NCBI GenBank assembly: GCA_016707895.1
Contig: JADJGV010000038.1
Location: 1 to 64,000, forward strand
Reading direction: 5' to 3'
DNA from: Myxococcales bacterium
Lineage (GTDB): Bacteria; Myxococcota_A; Polyangia; Haliangiales; Haliangiaceae
DNA length: 64,000 nucleotides
Both the position numbers and the translations under genes were made by a program. Positions 10,330 to 19,300 of the stretch are shown piece by piece (the first letter of the stretch is position 1; every line of letters starts with the position of its first letter). The notes below the pieces were generated by a model. It saw nothing but the letters and a program-made list of their open reading frames with translations, made no database searches and had not been told where the DNA came from.

Positions 10330-11067
10330 ATGATGCAAGCCGTGTCGCGCCACGTCGCCTCATTGACGCTCGGGTTGTCGCTGGTGGCGCTCGGCGCCTG
10401 CGGCGGCGCGAGCAAGCCGGCCACGCCGGTGATCGGCGCCAAGGGCGGCGCGGCGGTGGCGACCGTCCCGTGCCCGCCCGAGGCCGAGCTGGCCGACGCG
10501 CTGCGGGCGCGCTGGGCGCTGACCAACGCCGACGTCGACACCACCTGCACGCCGGGGCGGTTCCCCCAGGCCGGCTGGGCGATCTCGGCGGTGGTCGACC
10601 TGTCCGAGGACGAGGCCTGGGATCGGATCGTGGTGATGGCCGCCAGCGACCGCGCGGTGATCGCCGAGAGCGAGCAGCACGCGATCCCGCCGTGGGCGCG
10701 CAACGAGGGCTACGGCGGGGCGCTGTTCGAGGTGGTCGACTTCGACGGCGACGGCGTCGACGAGCTGACCAGCCGCGGCAGCGAGAACCACGGCGGCACC
10801 GACGTCGCCTGGCTGGCGGTCGAGCGGCTGAGCGGCAGGACGATCGCCCAGGCGCTGTGGCTGCAGACCCACTACGACAACGCGGCGGAGGTCGGACCCG
10901 AGGAGGCCGTCGAGTGCAACGTCGACGCGACGATCGTGGCGCAGGGCGCGTCGCAGATCGTCGTCGCGGTCGGCACGGTCACGTCGCCCGGCGACGCGCC
11001 CTCGGACTGCTTCGTCGGCCGCCGCGAGTACCGACTCAGCGGCGACACGTTCGTCCACGCGCCGTGA
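10330..11067 (+). CDS. Hypothetical lipoprotein with Ca-loop-like motif
   Basis: I do not recognise the family. The 245-residue product has a signal peptide ending in a lipobox (LGAC). A domain of about 200 residues follows, with the acidic loop DFDGDGVDEL around residue 138, resembling a calcium-binding loop of FG-GAP or EF-hand-like repeats. Four to five Cys (about residues 56, 76, 197, 223) could form disulfides. It stands alone between the multicopper oxidase and a convergent transporter gene. A second ATG directly follows the first; either could be used. Function is unknown. Confidence 0.75.
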   Translation: MMQAVSRHVASLTLGLSLVALGACGGASKPATPVIGAKGGAAVATVPCPPEAELADALRARWALTNADVDTTCTPGRFPQAGWAISAVVDLSEDEAWDRIVVMAASDRAVIAESEQHAIPPWARNEGYGGALFEVVDFDGDGVDELTSRGSENHGGTDVAWLAVERLSGRTIAQALWLQTHYDNAAEVGPEEAVECNVDATIVAQGASQIVVAVGTVTSPGDAPSDCFVGRREYRLSGDTFVHAP

Positions 11068-11081
11068 GCCGCGACCGCGGG

Positions 11082-12131
11082 TCAGTGCGGGTGATCGTGG
11101 TGTAGGTCGAGCGCGTGCTCGTGGCTGTGGTTGACGGCGGCGTGGGTGTGCGGGTGGGCGTGCTCGCCGACGACGGGCTCGGGGTGGTCGTGCCCGTGGT
11201 GACCGTCGTCGTGGCGGTGCAGGTGGTCGTGCTCGATCGCGGGGTGGTCGTGCGGATGCGCGTGCCGCTCGGTGGCGTGCAGCCACACCCCGAGCCCCAT
11301 CAACGCCGCGGCGACCGCGGTCCACAGGTCGCCGGTGCGATCGCCGGTCGCGATGGCCAGCGCGGCGCCCAGGAACGGCGCCAGCGCGAACACCGACGCG
11401 GTGCGCGCGGCGCCGATCGCCCGCTGCGCCCGCAGGTAGCACACCAGGCTCAGCCCGTAGCCGGTGGCGCCGCACGCCAGCAGCGCCGCCGCCGCGACGG
11501 CGGTGGGCCGCGGCTCGCCCGCGATCAGCGCGACGGTGCTGGTGCACAGCGCGCCGAGGCCGGCCTTGGCCGCGACCACGTCGAGCGGCTCGCGCTCGGC
11601 CAGCGGGCGGGTCAGCGCGTTGTCGGTCGCCCACGCCAGGGTCGCGCCGGCCACCGCCGCCATCCCCAGCGCCGCGCCGGCGGTCCACGCCGCGCCAGGC
11701 ACGACCACCGCCGCGCCGCCCGCCGCCATCGCCACCAGCGCCAGCGCGACCCGGTGGCCGATCACCTCGCGGTACCACAGCCGCGCGAGCATGACGGTGA
11801 ACGCCGCCTCGAGGTTGAGCAGCAACGCCGTGACGGTGGCGCCGGCGCGCTGCACGCCCCAGGCGAGCAACACCGGTGCCACCGCGGCGCCGATCAGCGC
11901 GATCGCGACCAGCCGTGCACCGTCGGCGCGGCGCAGGTGGGCCCCGCGCGCCTGCGGTCGGCGTCGCAGCGCCAGCGCGATGATCGCCGCGCCGCCGTAC
12001 ATCAGCGCCGCGGTGGCGAACGGACCGAGCCCGCGCCCCGCCCACGCGACCACCGGCGTGGTGGCGCCGAACGACACCGCGGCGACCACCGCCAGCGCGA
12101 CCCCCGCGGCGATGGGAGAGCGTCCGACCAT
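11082..12131 (-). CDS. EamA/DMT-family transporter with histidine-rich C-terminal tail
   Basis: A 349-residue membrane protein with ten predicted helices in two EamA repeats (for example GVALAVVAAVSFGATTPVVA at the start). After the last helix, the final 60 residues or so form a striking tail with about 23 His mixed with Asp, Glu and Pro (HAHPHDHP ... LHHDHPH). EamA proteins usually export metabolites or amino acids. The tail is like those of Zn/Ni/Co transporters and suggests a metal role, which is inference. The start at 12131 is fixed by the first helix. It is divergent from blaI and shares with it the 69-base gap carrying a dyad operator, so it is probably controlled by the same repressor. 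Confidence 0.85.
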   Translation of the reverse strand: MVGRSPIAAGVALAVVAAVSFGATTPVVAWAGRGLGPFATAALMYGGAAIIALALRRRPQARGAHLRRADGARLVAIALIGAAVAPVLLAWGVQRAGATVTALLLNLEAAFTVMLARLWYREVIGHRVALALVAMAAGGAAVVVPGAAWTAGAALGMAAVAGATLAWATDNALTRPLAEREPLDVVAAKAGLGALCTSTVALIAGEPRPTAVAAAALLACGATGYGLSLVCYLRAQRAIGAARTASVFALAPFLGAALAIATGDRTGDLWTAVAAALMGLGVWLHATERHAHPHDHPAIEHDHLHRHDDGHHGHDHPEPVVGEHAHPHTHAAVNHSHEHALDLHHDHPH

Positions 12132-12137
12132 GGGCGC

Positions 12138-12143
12138 ACGGTA
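12138..12143 (-). promoter_or_regulatory. -10-like TACCGT before DMT transporter gene
   Basis: On the minus strand TACCGT ends six bases before the ATG at 12131 with no ribosome site between. It fits the leaderless pattern seen at many genes here. Confidence 0.45.
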
Positions 12144-12159
12144 CCCCAACCGCGGTGGA

Positions 12160-12178
12160 CTACGATTGCCAGTCGTAG
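12160..12178. promoter_or_regulatory. BlaI-type dyad operator between DMT gene and blaI
   Basis: A 19-base near-perfect palindrome (CTACGA at one end, TCGTAG at the other, eight of nine pairs matching) is centred at 12169 in the gap between the divergent DMT transporter and blaI genes. Operators of the BlaI/MecI/CopY family are dyads of the form TAC-N-GTA, which this matches. It overlaps the likely promoters of both genes, so the BlaI protein encoded next door probably binds here and represses both directions. Confidence 0.65.
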
Positions 12179-12200
12179 GAGGGCGCGGTAGATCCGACGG

Positions 12201-12590
12201 ATGCGCTCGTTCGATGACGCGGCCCGGGTCCTCGGTGACCTCGAGCGTCGGGTCATGGACATCCTGTGGGAGCTGCACCCGCTGGCGGTGCGCGACGTCA
12301 AGGCGCGGCTCGGCGCGCGCTCGGCCTACACCACGGTGATGACCACGCTCGACCGGCTGTACAAGAAGGGGCTCCTGGCGCGCGACAAGGACGGGCTGGC
12401 CTTCGTGTATCGCCCGGCGATCGATCGCGCCGCGTATCAGCGGCGGGTGGTGGAGGCGGCGGTGGGGCCGCTGCTCGAGCAGGGCGCCGGGCCGGTGCTG
12501 GCGGCGTTCGTCGACGTCGCCGCCGGGCTGAGCCCGCAGCACCTGTCGGCGCTCGAGCAGCTGATCGCGGCCAAGCGGAGGCGGCCGTGA
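12201..12590 (+). CDS. BlaI/MecI/CopY-family transcriptional repressor
   Basis: A 129-residue winged-helix repressor with the family signature: LERRVMDILWELHPLAVRDV at the start, then the recognition helix and wing AYTTVMTTLDRLYKKGLLARDKDGLAFVY (about residues 46-75). A C-terminal dimerisation helix follows. BlaI proteins bind dyad operators and are inactivated by cleavage triggered by a membrane M56 peptidase, which is the next gene and overlaps this one by four bases. The downstream genes are czcCBA, not a beta-lactamase, so the operon appears to regulate metal efflux. A TAGATC hexamer six bases upstream of the ATG is a weak -10 candidate. Confidence 0.93.
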   Translation: MRSFDDAARVLGDLERRVMDILWELHPLAVRDVKARLGARSAYTTVMTTLDRLYKKGLLARDKDGLAFVYRPAIDRAAYQRRVVEAAVGPLLEQGAGPVLAAFVDVAAGLSPQHLSALEQLIAAKRRRP

Positions 12591-13543
12591 CCGCGTTCGG
12601 CAGCGCCGTCGGCTTCGGCGTGGTGTTCTTGCTGGTCGTCGTCGCTGCGTCGGCCCTCGGCTGCGCGGTGGTCGCGGTCGGGGGGCGCGCGCTGGCCGCC
12701 CGGGGGCCGGTCGCCGAGCGGCGCGCGGCGGCGCTCGCCGCGGTCGTGCCGCCGATCGCGGGCGTGCTGGTGGTCGCGGCGCTCGCGCTGCACTCGGCGA
12801 CCACGATCGACCACTGCGAGGCCCACGATCACCACGCGCACCTGTGCGTCGCCCACGGCGGCGCGTGGCTGGCGCGACCGTGGGCCGTGGCCGTGGCCGC
12901 GGCCGCCACGGTGGTCACGATCGGGCGGGCCGCGCTGCTGCTCGCGACGCTGGTCGGCGCGCGGGCGCGGGTGCGGACGCTGGCCGCGGTGGCCGAGGTC
13001 GTCGACGACGTGCGGGTCGTCGATTCGCCGCGGCGGTTCTGCTTCGTCGCCGGCGTGCGCCGCCCGGCGATCTACGCCTCGACCGCGGCGCTGCGCGCGC
13101 TCGCCGACGACGAGCGGGCCGCGATGCTGGCCCACGAGCGCGCCCACGTCCGGGCCCGCGATCTGCTGTGGCGGCGCGCGCTGGAGGTCGCCACCCTGGT
13201 CGCCGCGCCGCTGGCGCCGGGCTTCCTGGCCCGGCGCTGGGACGACGCGACCGAGCGGCTGCGCGATCGCGACGCCGCGCGCGCGACCGATCCGGCGGCG
13301 GTCGCGCACGCGCTGATCGCGATGTGCCGGGGCGAGGCGGCGTGGGCGGCCAGCATGAACTACGCGCCGCCGGTCCACGCGTTGACCCGCCGGGTCGAGG
13401 CCGTGCTGGCGACGCCTGACGACGAGCCCCGCGGTGCGCGCAGGCTCGCGATCGTCGCCGCCGCGCTGGGCGCGGCGGTCATCGTCGCCCTGGTGGCGTT
13501 CGTCGACCCGATCCACCACGCCCTGGAGACGCTGCTCGGCTGA
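12587..13543 (+). CDS. M56-family membrane metallopeptidase with His/Cys-rich sensor loop
   Basis: A 318-residue BlaR1/MecR1-type membrane peptidase. The gluzincin motif is His183-Glu-Arg-Ala-His187 (AHERAHVRARD). Helices lie at about residues 7-31, 45-66 and 96-116, with one more near the C-terminus (about 285-305). There is no penicillin-binding domain, so it cannot sense beta-lactams as BlaR1 does. Between helices 2 and 3 lies a short loop (residues 75-92) with Cys77, His80, His82, His83, His85, Cys87 and His90, a plausible metal site. The GTG start overlaps the blaI stop. I infer that metal binding to the loop activates the protease, which cleaves BlaI and derepresses the efflux genes. 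Confidence 0.88.
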   Translation: MTAFGSAVGFGVVFLLVVVAASALGCAVVAVGGRALAARGPVAERRAAALAAVVPPIAGVLVVAALALHSATTIDHCEAHDHHAHLCVAHGGAWLARPWAVAVAAAATVVTIGRAALLLATLVGARARVRTLAAVAEVVDDVRVVDSPRRFCFVAGVRRPAIYASTAALRALADDERAAMLAHERAHVRARDLLWRRALEVATLVAAPLAPGFLARRWDDATERLRDRDAARATDPAAVAHALIAMCRGEAAWAASMNYAPPVHALTRRVEAVLATPDDEPRGARRLAIVAAALGAAVIVALVAFVDPIHHALETLLG

Positions 13544-13571
13544 GGCCGGGCGGGCGCGAGAGGAACCACAC

Positions 13572-14801
13572 GTGCGTCATCGAGTACTACTGGCGATAGT
13601 AAGCCTGGCTGGAGCCCTGGCGGGGACCGCGCGGGCGGAGGGCGACGCGGTGACCCTCGACGAGGCCGCGTTCATCGCGGCGCTCGAGCGCGCCGATCCG
13701 CGCGCGCCGCTGCTCGCCGCGGCGATCGCGCGCGGCGACGCCGACGTCCTCGCCGCCGGAGTGCGCCCCAACCCCGAGCTCCAGCTCGAGCGTGAGCAGG
13801 CGCTGGCGCCCGACCGCGCCGCGACCAGCTACGCGCGGGTCGCGGTGCCGGTGGATCTGGCCGGCCGGCGGCCGCGTCGGATCGCGGTGGCGCGGGCCGA
13901 GGTCGACGCGCTGCGCGCCGAGGCCGACCGCGCGCGCGTCGTGCGCACGATCGACGGCCTGCGCGCGTTCAACCACGCCGCCTACGCGGCGCGCGTGCTC
14001 GCGCTCCTGCAGGCCGAGCGTGAGCCGCTGGTCCGCGCGGTCGAGGTGGTCCGCCGCCGCGGCGCGGCCGGCGCCGGCTCGGGCTACGACGTCCAGCGCA
14101 TCGAGCTGGAGCTCGCGGCCTACGATGATCAGGTGGCCGCCGCCGAGGCGGCGCTGGCGACGGCGCGCGCGCAGCTCGGCGCGCTGATCGGCGTCGCGGC
14201 CGTCGACGCCGCGTCCGACCTCGCGCTCCCGGTGGCGCCGGCGGCGATCGACGGGCTCACGGCGGGGGCGGTCGAGGCCCGCGGTGACTACCGCGCCGCC
14301 GCGGCGCGGCGGACCGCGGCCGACGCCTGGGCCGGGCTCGCCGCGCGCGGGTCGATCCCGGACCTCGGCGTCGTCGTCGGCGTGATGGCCACCGACGGCG
14401 CTGGCGACGACGCGATCGGCGCGACGCTCGGCCTCGCCCTGTCGCTGCCCACCTTCGATCGCGGGCAAGGCGCGGCGGCCCAGGCCCGCGCGGCCCGCGC
14501 GGTCGCCGCGGCCGAGCAGCAGTGGCTGGCTGCCACCGTGCCATCCCAGATCACGATCGCCCACGACGCGGTGGTGCGGCTGCGCGCCCAGGCCGACCGT
14601 CTGACCAGCGAGCAGCTCGCACGCCTGGACCCGTTGCTGCGCGCCGCCGAGACCGGCTACCGCGAGGGCGAGGCCGGCATCGTCGAGCTGCTCGACGCCT
14701 ATCGCACCGCCCGCGCCGCCCGGCTGCGGGACCTCGAGCTGCGGCGCGACGCGCGGCTCGCCGAACTCGACCTGTGGCTCGCCGTGGGCCGCCGCCCGTG
14801 A
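13572..14801 (+). CDS. czcC: TolC-family outer membrane protein (CzcC-like)
   Basis: A 409-residue outer membrane factor, the exit channel of the second tripartite metal pump. It has a signal peptide (LLAIVSLAGALAGTARAE) and OMF repeats with PNPELQLE and VPVDLAGRRPRRI segments typical of CzcC. The GTG at 13572 is chosen because a GAGAGGAA ribosome site precedes it and the signal peptide begins directly. The first codons are less GC-rich than the surroundings. It is 28 bases after the M56 gene and its stop overlaps a GTG of the next frame, so it is part of the blaI-M56-czcCBA operon. Confidence 0.88.
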   Translation: MRHRVLLAIVSLAGALAGTARAEGDAVTLDEAAFIAALERADPRAPLLAAAIARGDADVLAAGVRPNPELQLEREQALAPDRAATSYARVAVPVDLAGRRPRRIAVARAEVDALRAEADRARVVRTIDGLRAFNHAAYAARVLALLQAEREPLVRAVEVVRRRGAAGAGSGYDVQRIELELAAYDDQVAAAEAALATARAQLGALIGVAAVDAASDLALPVAPAAIDGLTAGAVEARGDYRAAAARRTAADAWAGLAARGSIPDLGVVVGVMATDGAGDDAIGATLGLALSLPTFDRGQGAAAQARAARAVAAAEQQWLAATVPSQITIAHDAVVRLRAQADRLTSEQLARLDPLLRAAETGYREGEAGIVELLDAYRTARAARLRDLELRRDARLAELDLWLAVGRRP

Positions 14802-14818
14802 CGAACGTGAGGACGCCG

Positions 14819-16381
14819 ATGCGCACACTCCCGCTGATCCCGATCGTGCTCTCCCTCGGCTGTGGCCGGGGCGGCTCCGAGGCCGCCCACGACGACCATG
14901 GGCACGGCGGCGCGACCGCGGCGCCGGAGCTGCCCGGCCAGTCGGTGACCACCTGGGCCGAGCGCACCGAGCTGTTCATGGAGTACCCGCCGCTGATCGT
15001 CGGTCGCGAGGCGCGCTTCGCCGCGCACGTCACCGAGATGCCGACGTTCCGCGCGGTCACCAGCGGGCGCGCCACGTTGACGGTGATCTACGCGGGCGGC
15101 GCCGAGGTCAGCGGCGCCGTCGACGCGCCGTCCAACCCCGGCATCTTCCGTCCGGTCCTCACGCCGTCCAAGGCCGGGCCCTGCGAGCTGCGCTTCACCA
15201 TCGCCAGCCCCCAGGTCAGCGAGACGTTCGCGGCCGGCCCGTGCGAGGTGTTCGCGGACGAGGCGGCCGCGCGCGCGAAGCTCGGCGAGGAGGCCGAGGT
15301 GCCAGGGCGGATCACCTTCCTCAAGGAGCAGCAGTGGAAGACCGACTTCGCCACCGTGGCGGCCAGCGAGCAGGATCTGCAAGACGGCGTCCGCGCGACC
15401 GGTGAGATCCGGCCGGTCGCGGGGCGCGAGGCCGAGGTCGGCGCGCCGGTCGCGGGCCGCGTGAGCCTCAGCGAGCCGGCGCCGATCCTGGGCATGCCCG
15501 TGACCGCCGGGCAGGTGCTCGCGACGATCGCGCCGCGGGCCGCGTCCGGCGGAGATCGCGCGACGATGGTCGCCGACGTCGACGCCGGTCGCGCCGAACT
15601 CGAGGCGGCCCGCGCCGAGCTGGCCCGGGCCGAGCGGCTGGTCGCCGATCAGGCCGCGCCGGCGAGGGTGCGCGACGAGGCCCGGACCCGGCTCGCGATC
15701 GCCGAGGCGCGGGCCACCGGCGCCCGCGGGCGCCTGGCCCAGTTCGACGCCAGCGCGGCCGGCGGCGGCGGGGCCCGGCGGTTCCAGCTGCGGGCGCCGA
15801 TCGCCGGCACGCTGGTCGCGATGTCGGCCGCGTCGGGCGAGAACGTCGACGAGGGCCGGGCGCTGTTCTCGGTGATCGATCTCGACCGGGTGTGGCTGGT
15901 GGCGAAGGTGTTCGAGCCCGACGTGCCGCGGGTCGAGGGTGCGCGCAGCGCGTGGTTCACGGTCGAGGGCTACGAGCAGCCGTTCACGGTGGACGAGACC
16001 AACGCGCGGCTGGTGACGATCGGGCGGGTCATCGATCCGCGCAGCCGCACGGTCCCGGTGATCTTCGAGCTCGACAACCGCGCGGGCAAGCTGCGCATCG
16101 GCAACTTCGCCCGCCTGGTGATCGCCACCGGCGCGCCGCGTCGGGCGCTGGCGATCCCCACGGCCGCCGTCGTCGAAGACGCCGGCCGACCGATCGCCTA
16201 CGTGATGGTCGAGGGCGAGGCGTTCGAGCGGCGGCCGCTGCGCCTCGGCATCCGGGGCAACGGCTGGGTCGAGGTGCTCGAGGGCGTCACCGCGGGCGAG
16301 CACGTCGTCACCCGCGGCGCCTACGAGATCAAGCTCCAGGCCGCGGCCGGCTCGGTGCCGGCCCACGGCCACGTGCATTGA
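14819..16381 (+). CDS. czcB: RND periplasmic adaptor lipoprotein (CzcB-like)
   Basis: A 520-residue membrane-fusion protein. The ATG at 14819 follows a GTGAGGA ribosome site and gives a short signal ending in a lipobox (LSLGC); an in-frame GTG at 14798 is possible but would lengthen the signal. A short His-rich run (HDDHGHGG) comes just after the lipobox. An N-terminal beta domain (about residues 45-155) resembles the extra domain of CzcB-type adaptors. The barrel-sandwich (VGAPVAGRV ... RAPIAGTLV), alpha-hairpin (about 240-310) and beta-barrel follow, and the C-terminus ends GHVH. It has no Cys heavy-metal-binding domain, unlike the CusB copy, consistent with divalent metal, which is inference. 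Confidence 0.9.
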   Translation: MRTLPLIPIVLSLGCGRGGSEAAHDDHGHGGATAAPELPGQSVTTWAERTELFMEYPPLIVGREARFAAHVTEMPTFRAVTSGRATLTVIYAGGAEVSGAVDAPSNPGIFRPVLTPSKAGPCELRFTIASPQVSETFAAGPCEVFADEAAARAKLGEEAEVPGRITFLKEQQWKTDFATVAASEQDLQDGVRATGEIRPVAGREAEVGAPVAGRVSLSEPAPILGMPVTAGQVLATIAPRAASGGDRATMVADVDAGRAELEAARAELARAERLVADQAAPARVRDEARTRLAIAEARATGARGRLAQFDASAAGGGGARRFQLRAPIAGTLVAMSAASGENVDEGRALFSVIDLDRVWLVAKVFEPDVPRVEGARSAWFTVEGYEQPFTVDETNARLVTIGRVIDPRSRTVPVIFELDNRAGKLRIGNFARLVIATGAPRRALAIPTAAVVEDAGRPIAYVMVEGEAFERRPLRLGIRGNGWVEVLEGVTAGEHVVTRGAYEIKLQAAAGSVPAHGHVH

Positions 16382-16388
16382 GGGCCCG

Positions 16389-19300
16389 ATGTCATTGATG
16401 GATCGCATCATCCGCTGGTCGATCGCCAACCGCCTGTTCGTGGTGATCGCCGCGCTGGCGATCACCGCCTACGGCGCGGTCACCGCGCTGCGCATGCCGG
16501 TCGACGTGTTCCCCGATCTCACCGCGCCGACGGTGACGGTGGTGACCGAGGCCCACGGGCTGGCGCCGCAGGAGGTCGAGACGCTGGTCACGTTCCCGAT
16601 CGAGTCGTCGGTCAACGGCGCGACCGGCGTGCGCCGCGTGCGCTCGGCGTCGGGCATCGGCATCTCGATCGTCTGGGTCGAGTTCGCGTGGGGCACCGAC
16701 AAGTACATCGCGCGCCAGATCGTGAACGAGAAGCTGCAGCTGGTCGCCGCGCAGCTCCCGCCCGACATCCCGGCCCCGACGCTGGCGCCGATCTCGTCGA
16801 TCATGGGCGAGATCCTGTTCATCGCGGTGCGCAGCGACCGCCACACCCCGATGGAGGTGCGCGACGCCGCCGACTGGACGCTGCGCCGTCGGCTGCTGGC
16901 CATCCCCGGGGTCGCGCAGGTGGTGCCGATCGGCGGCGAGGTCCGGCAGTACCAGGTGCGGGTGGCGCCGGAGCGGCTGGCGGCGTTCGACGTCGGCCTG
17001 CCTGACGTGCTCGCGGCGCTCCACGCGTCGAACGCGAACTCGACCGGCGGGTTCATGGTCCGCGGCGGCCAGGAGGCGCTGATCCGGGGCGTCGGCCGGC
17101 TCGGCGGCGAGGCCGACATCGCCAGCGCGGTCGTGACGGTCCGCGACGGCGTGCCGATCGTGGTCGGCCAGGTGGCCGAGGTCGAGCTGGGGCCGGCGAT
17201 CCGCCGCGGCACCGGCTCGTCGGACGCCCGGCCGGCGGTGGTGATCGGCATCCAGAAGCAGCCCGGCGCCAACACCCTCGAGCTCACCGCCCGCATCGAT
17301 CGTGAGCTCGACGCGATCCAGCGCGGCCTCCCGGAGGGGATGATCATCGAGCGCGACAAGGCGCGCCAGGCCGACTTCATCGGCACCGCGGTGCGCAACG
17401 TGTCGGTGGCGCTGCGCGACGGCGCGATCCTGGTCGCGGTGATCCTGTTCCTGTTCCTGTTCCAGCTGCGGCCGACGCTGATCTCGCTGGCGTCGCTGCC
17501 GCTGTCGCTGCTGGTGGCGGTGATCGCGATGGACGCGCTCGGGATCACGGTCAACACGATGTCGCTGGGCGGCCTGACGATCGCGATCGGCGCGCTGGTC
17601 GACGACGCGATCATCGACGTCGAGAACGTCGTGCGGCGCCTGCGCGAGGACGCGGCCCGCCCGGCCGACCAGCGGCGCGCGGCCGACGACGTGATCTTCG
17701 AGGCGTCGCGCGAGGTCCGCGGCTCGATCGTGTTCGCCACGCTGATCGTCATGCTGGTGTTCGTGCCGCTGTTCTTCCTGGACGGCGTCGAGGGCCGCCT
17801 GCTGCGGCCGCTCGGCGTCGCCTACCTGGTCGCGATCTTCGCGTCGCTGGTGGTCGCGCTGACGCTGACGCCGGCGCTGTGTTCGTACGTGCTGCCGCGC
17901 CGGGCCGCCGCCGCTGCGCACGGCGACGCGTGGCTGGTGCGGACGCTCAAGCGCGGCTACCGGCCGGTGCTGGTCCGCGCGGTGCGGCGCCCGGCGGTGG
18001 TGATCATCGGCGCGCTGGCGATGCTGGCGGCGGCGGTGGCGGTCGGCCCGTTCCTCGGCCGCACGTTCCTCCCCGAGTTCAACGAGGGCGCGCTCACGGT
18101 CAGCGCGGTGACCCTGCCGGGCACGTCGCTCGAGCAGTCGGACCAGCTCGGCCGCCGGGTCGAGGAGGTGCTGCTGGCGTTCCCCGAGGTGGTGTCGACG
18201 GCGCGGCGCACCGGCCGCGCCGAGCTCGACGAGCACGCCCAGGACGTCAACGCCGCCGAGATCGACGTGCGGCTGCGCGCGACCGATCGGCCCAAGGCGG
18301 TGTTCCTGGCCGAGCTGCGCCAGCGGCTGACCACGATCCCCGGCATGGTGACCACGATCGGCGGGCCGATCGCCCACCGCATCGACCACATGCTGTCGGG
18401 CACGCGGTCGAGCATCGCGATCAAGGTGTTCGGCGACGACCTGGCGCAGCTGCGGGTCAGCGCCGAGGCGGTCAAGGCGGTGATGGCGAAGGTCCCCGGC
18501 GTGGTCGACCTGTCGGTCGAGCAGCAGGTCGACGTGCCGCAGGTCGCGATCGTCTTCGATCGCGAGGCGATCGCCCGCTACCAGGTGCGCAGCGGCGACC
18601 TCGCGGAGCTGGTCGAGACCGCCTACGCCGGCACCGTCGTGACCCGGGTGCTCGAGGGGCAGCGCACCTACGACGTCGTCGTGCGCTACCGCGACGATCA
18701 GCGCGCCGATCTCGACGCGATCCGCGCCACGCCGATCGACACCCCGGCCGGGGTGCGGGTGCCGCTCAAGATGCTGGCGACCGTCCGCGACGACGTCGGG
18801 CCCAACCTGATCATGCGCGAGAACGTGCAGCGCCGCATCGTGGTCTCGGCCAACGTCAGCGGGCGCGATCTGCGCGGCGTCATCGACGACATCCGCCGCG
18901 GCATCGAGCGCGGCGTGACCCTGCCGACCGGGTACTACGTGGTCTACGGCGGGCAGTTCGAGAGCGAGCAGGCGGCGTCGCGCACGATCACGCTGCTCGG
19001 CGGCGCGGTCGTGGTCGGCATCCTGGTGCTGCTGCTGATGGCGTTCGGCTCGCTGCGCAACGCGCTCTTGATCATGGTCAACCTGCCGCTGGCGCTGATC
19101 GGCGGCGTGCTGGCGGTGTTCCTCGGCGGCGGCGTGATCAGCGTGGCCTCGCTGGTCGGCTTCGTGACGCTGTTCGGCATCGCCACCCGCAACGGCATCA
19201 TGATGATCAGCCACTACGAGCACCTGCGCCGCAGCGAGGGCGCGACGCTGGCCGAGGCGGTCGAGCGCGGGTCGCTCGAGCGCCTGTCGCCGGTGCTGAT

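Noticed and set aside
12587..13543. M56 protein as a beta-lactam sensor (BlaR1)
   Set aside because: No penicillin-binding domain and the operon encodes metal efflux; a metal sensor is more likely.
16392..19223. 943-codon minus-strand open frame opposite czcA
   Set aside because: Same composition artefact; the plus-strand RND pump is intact.
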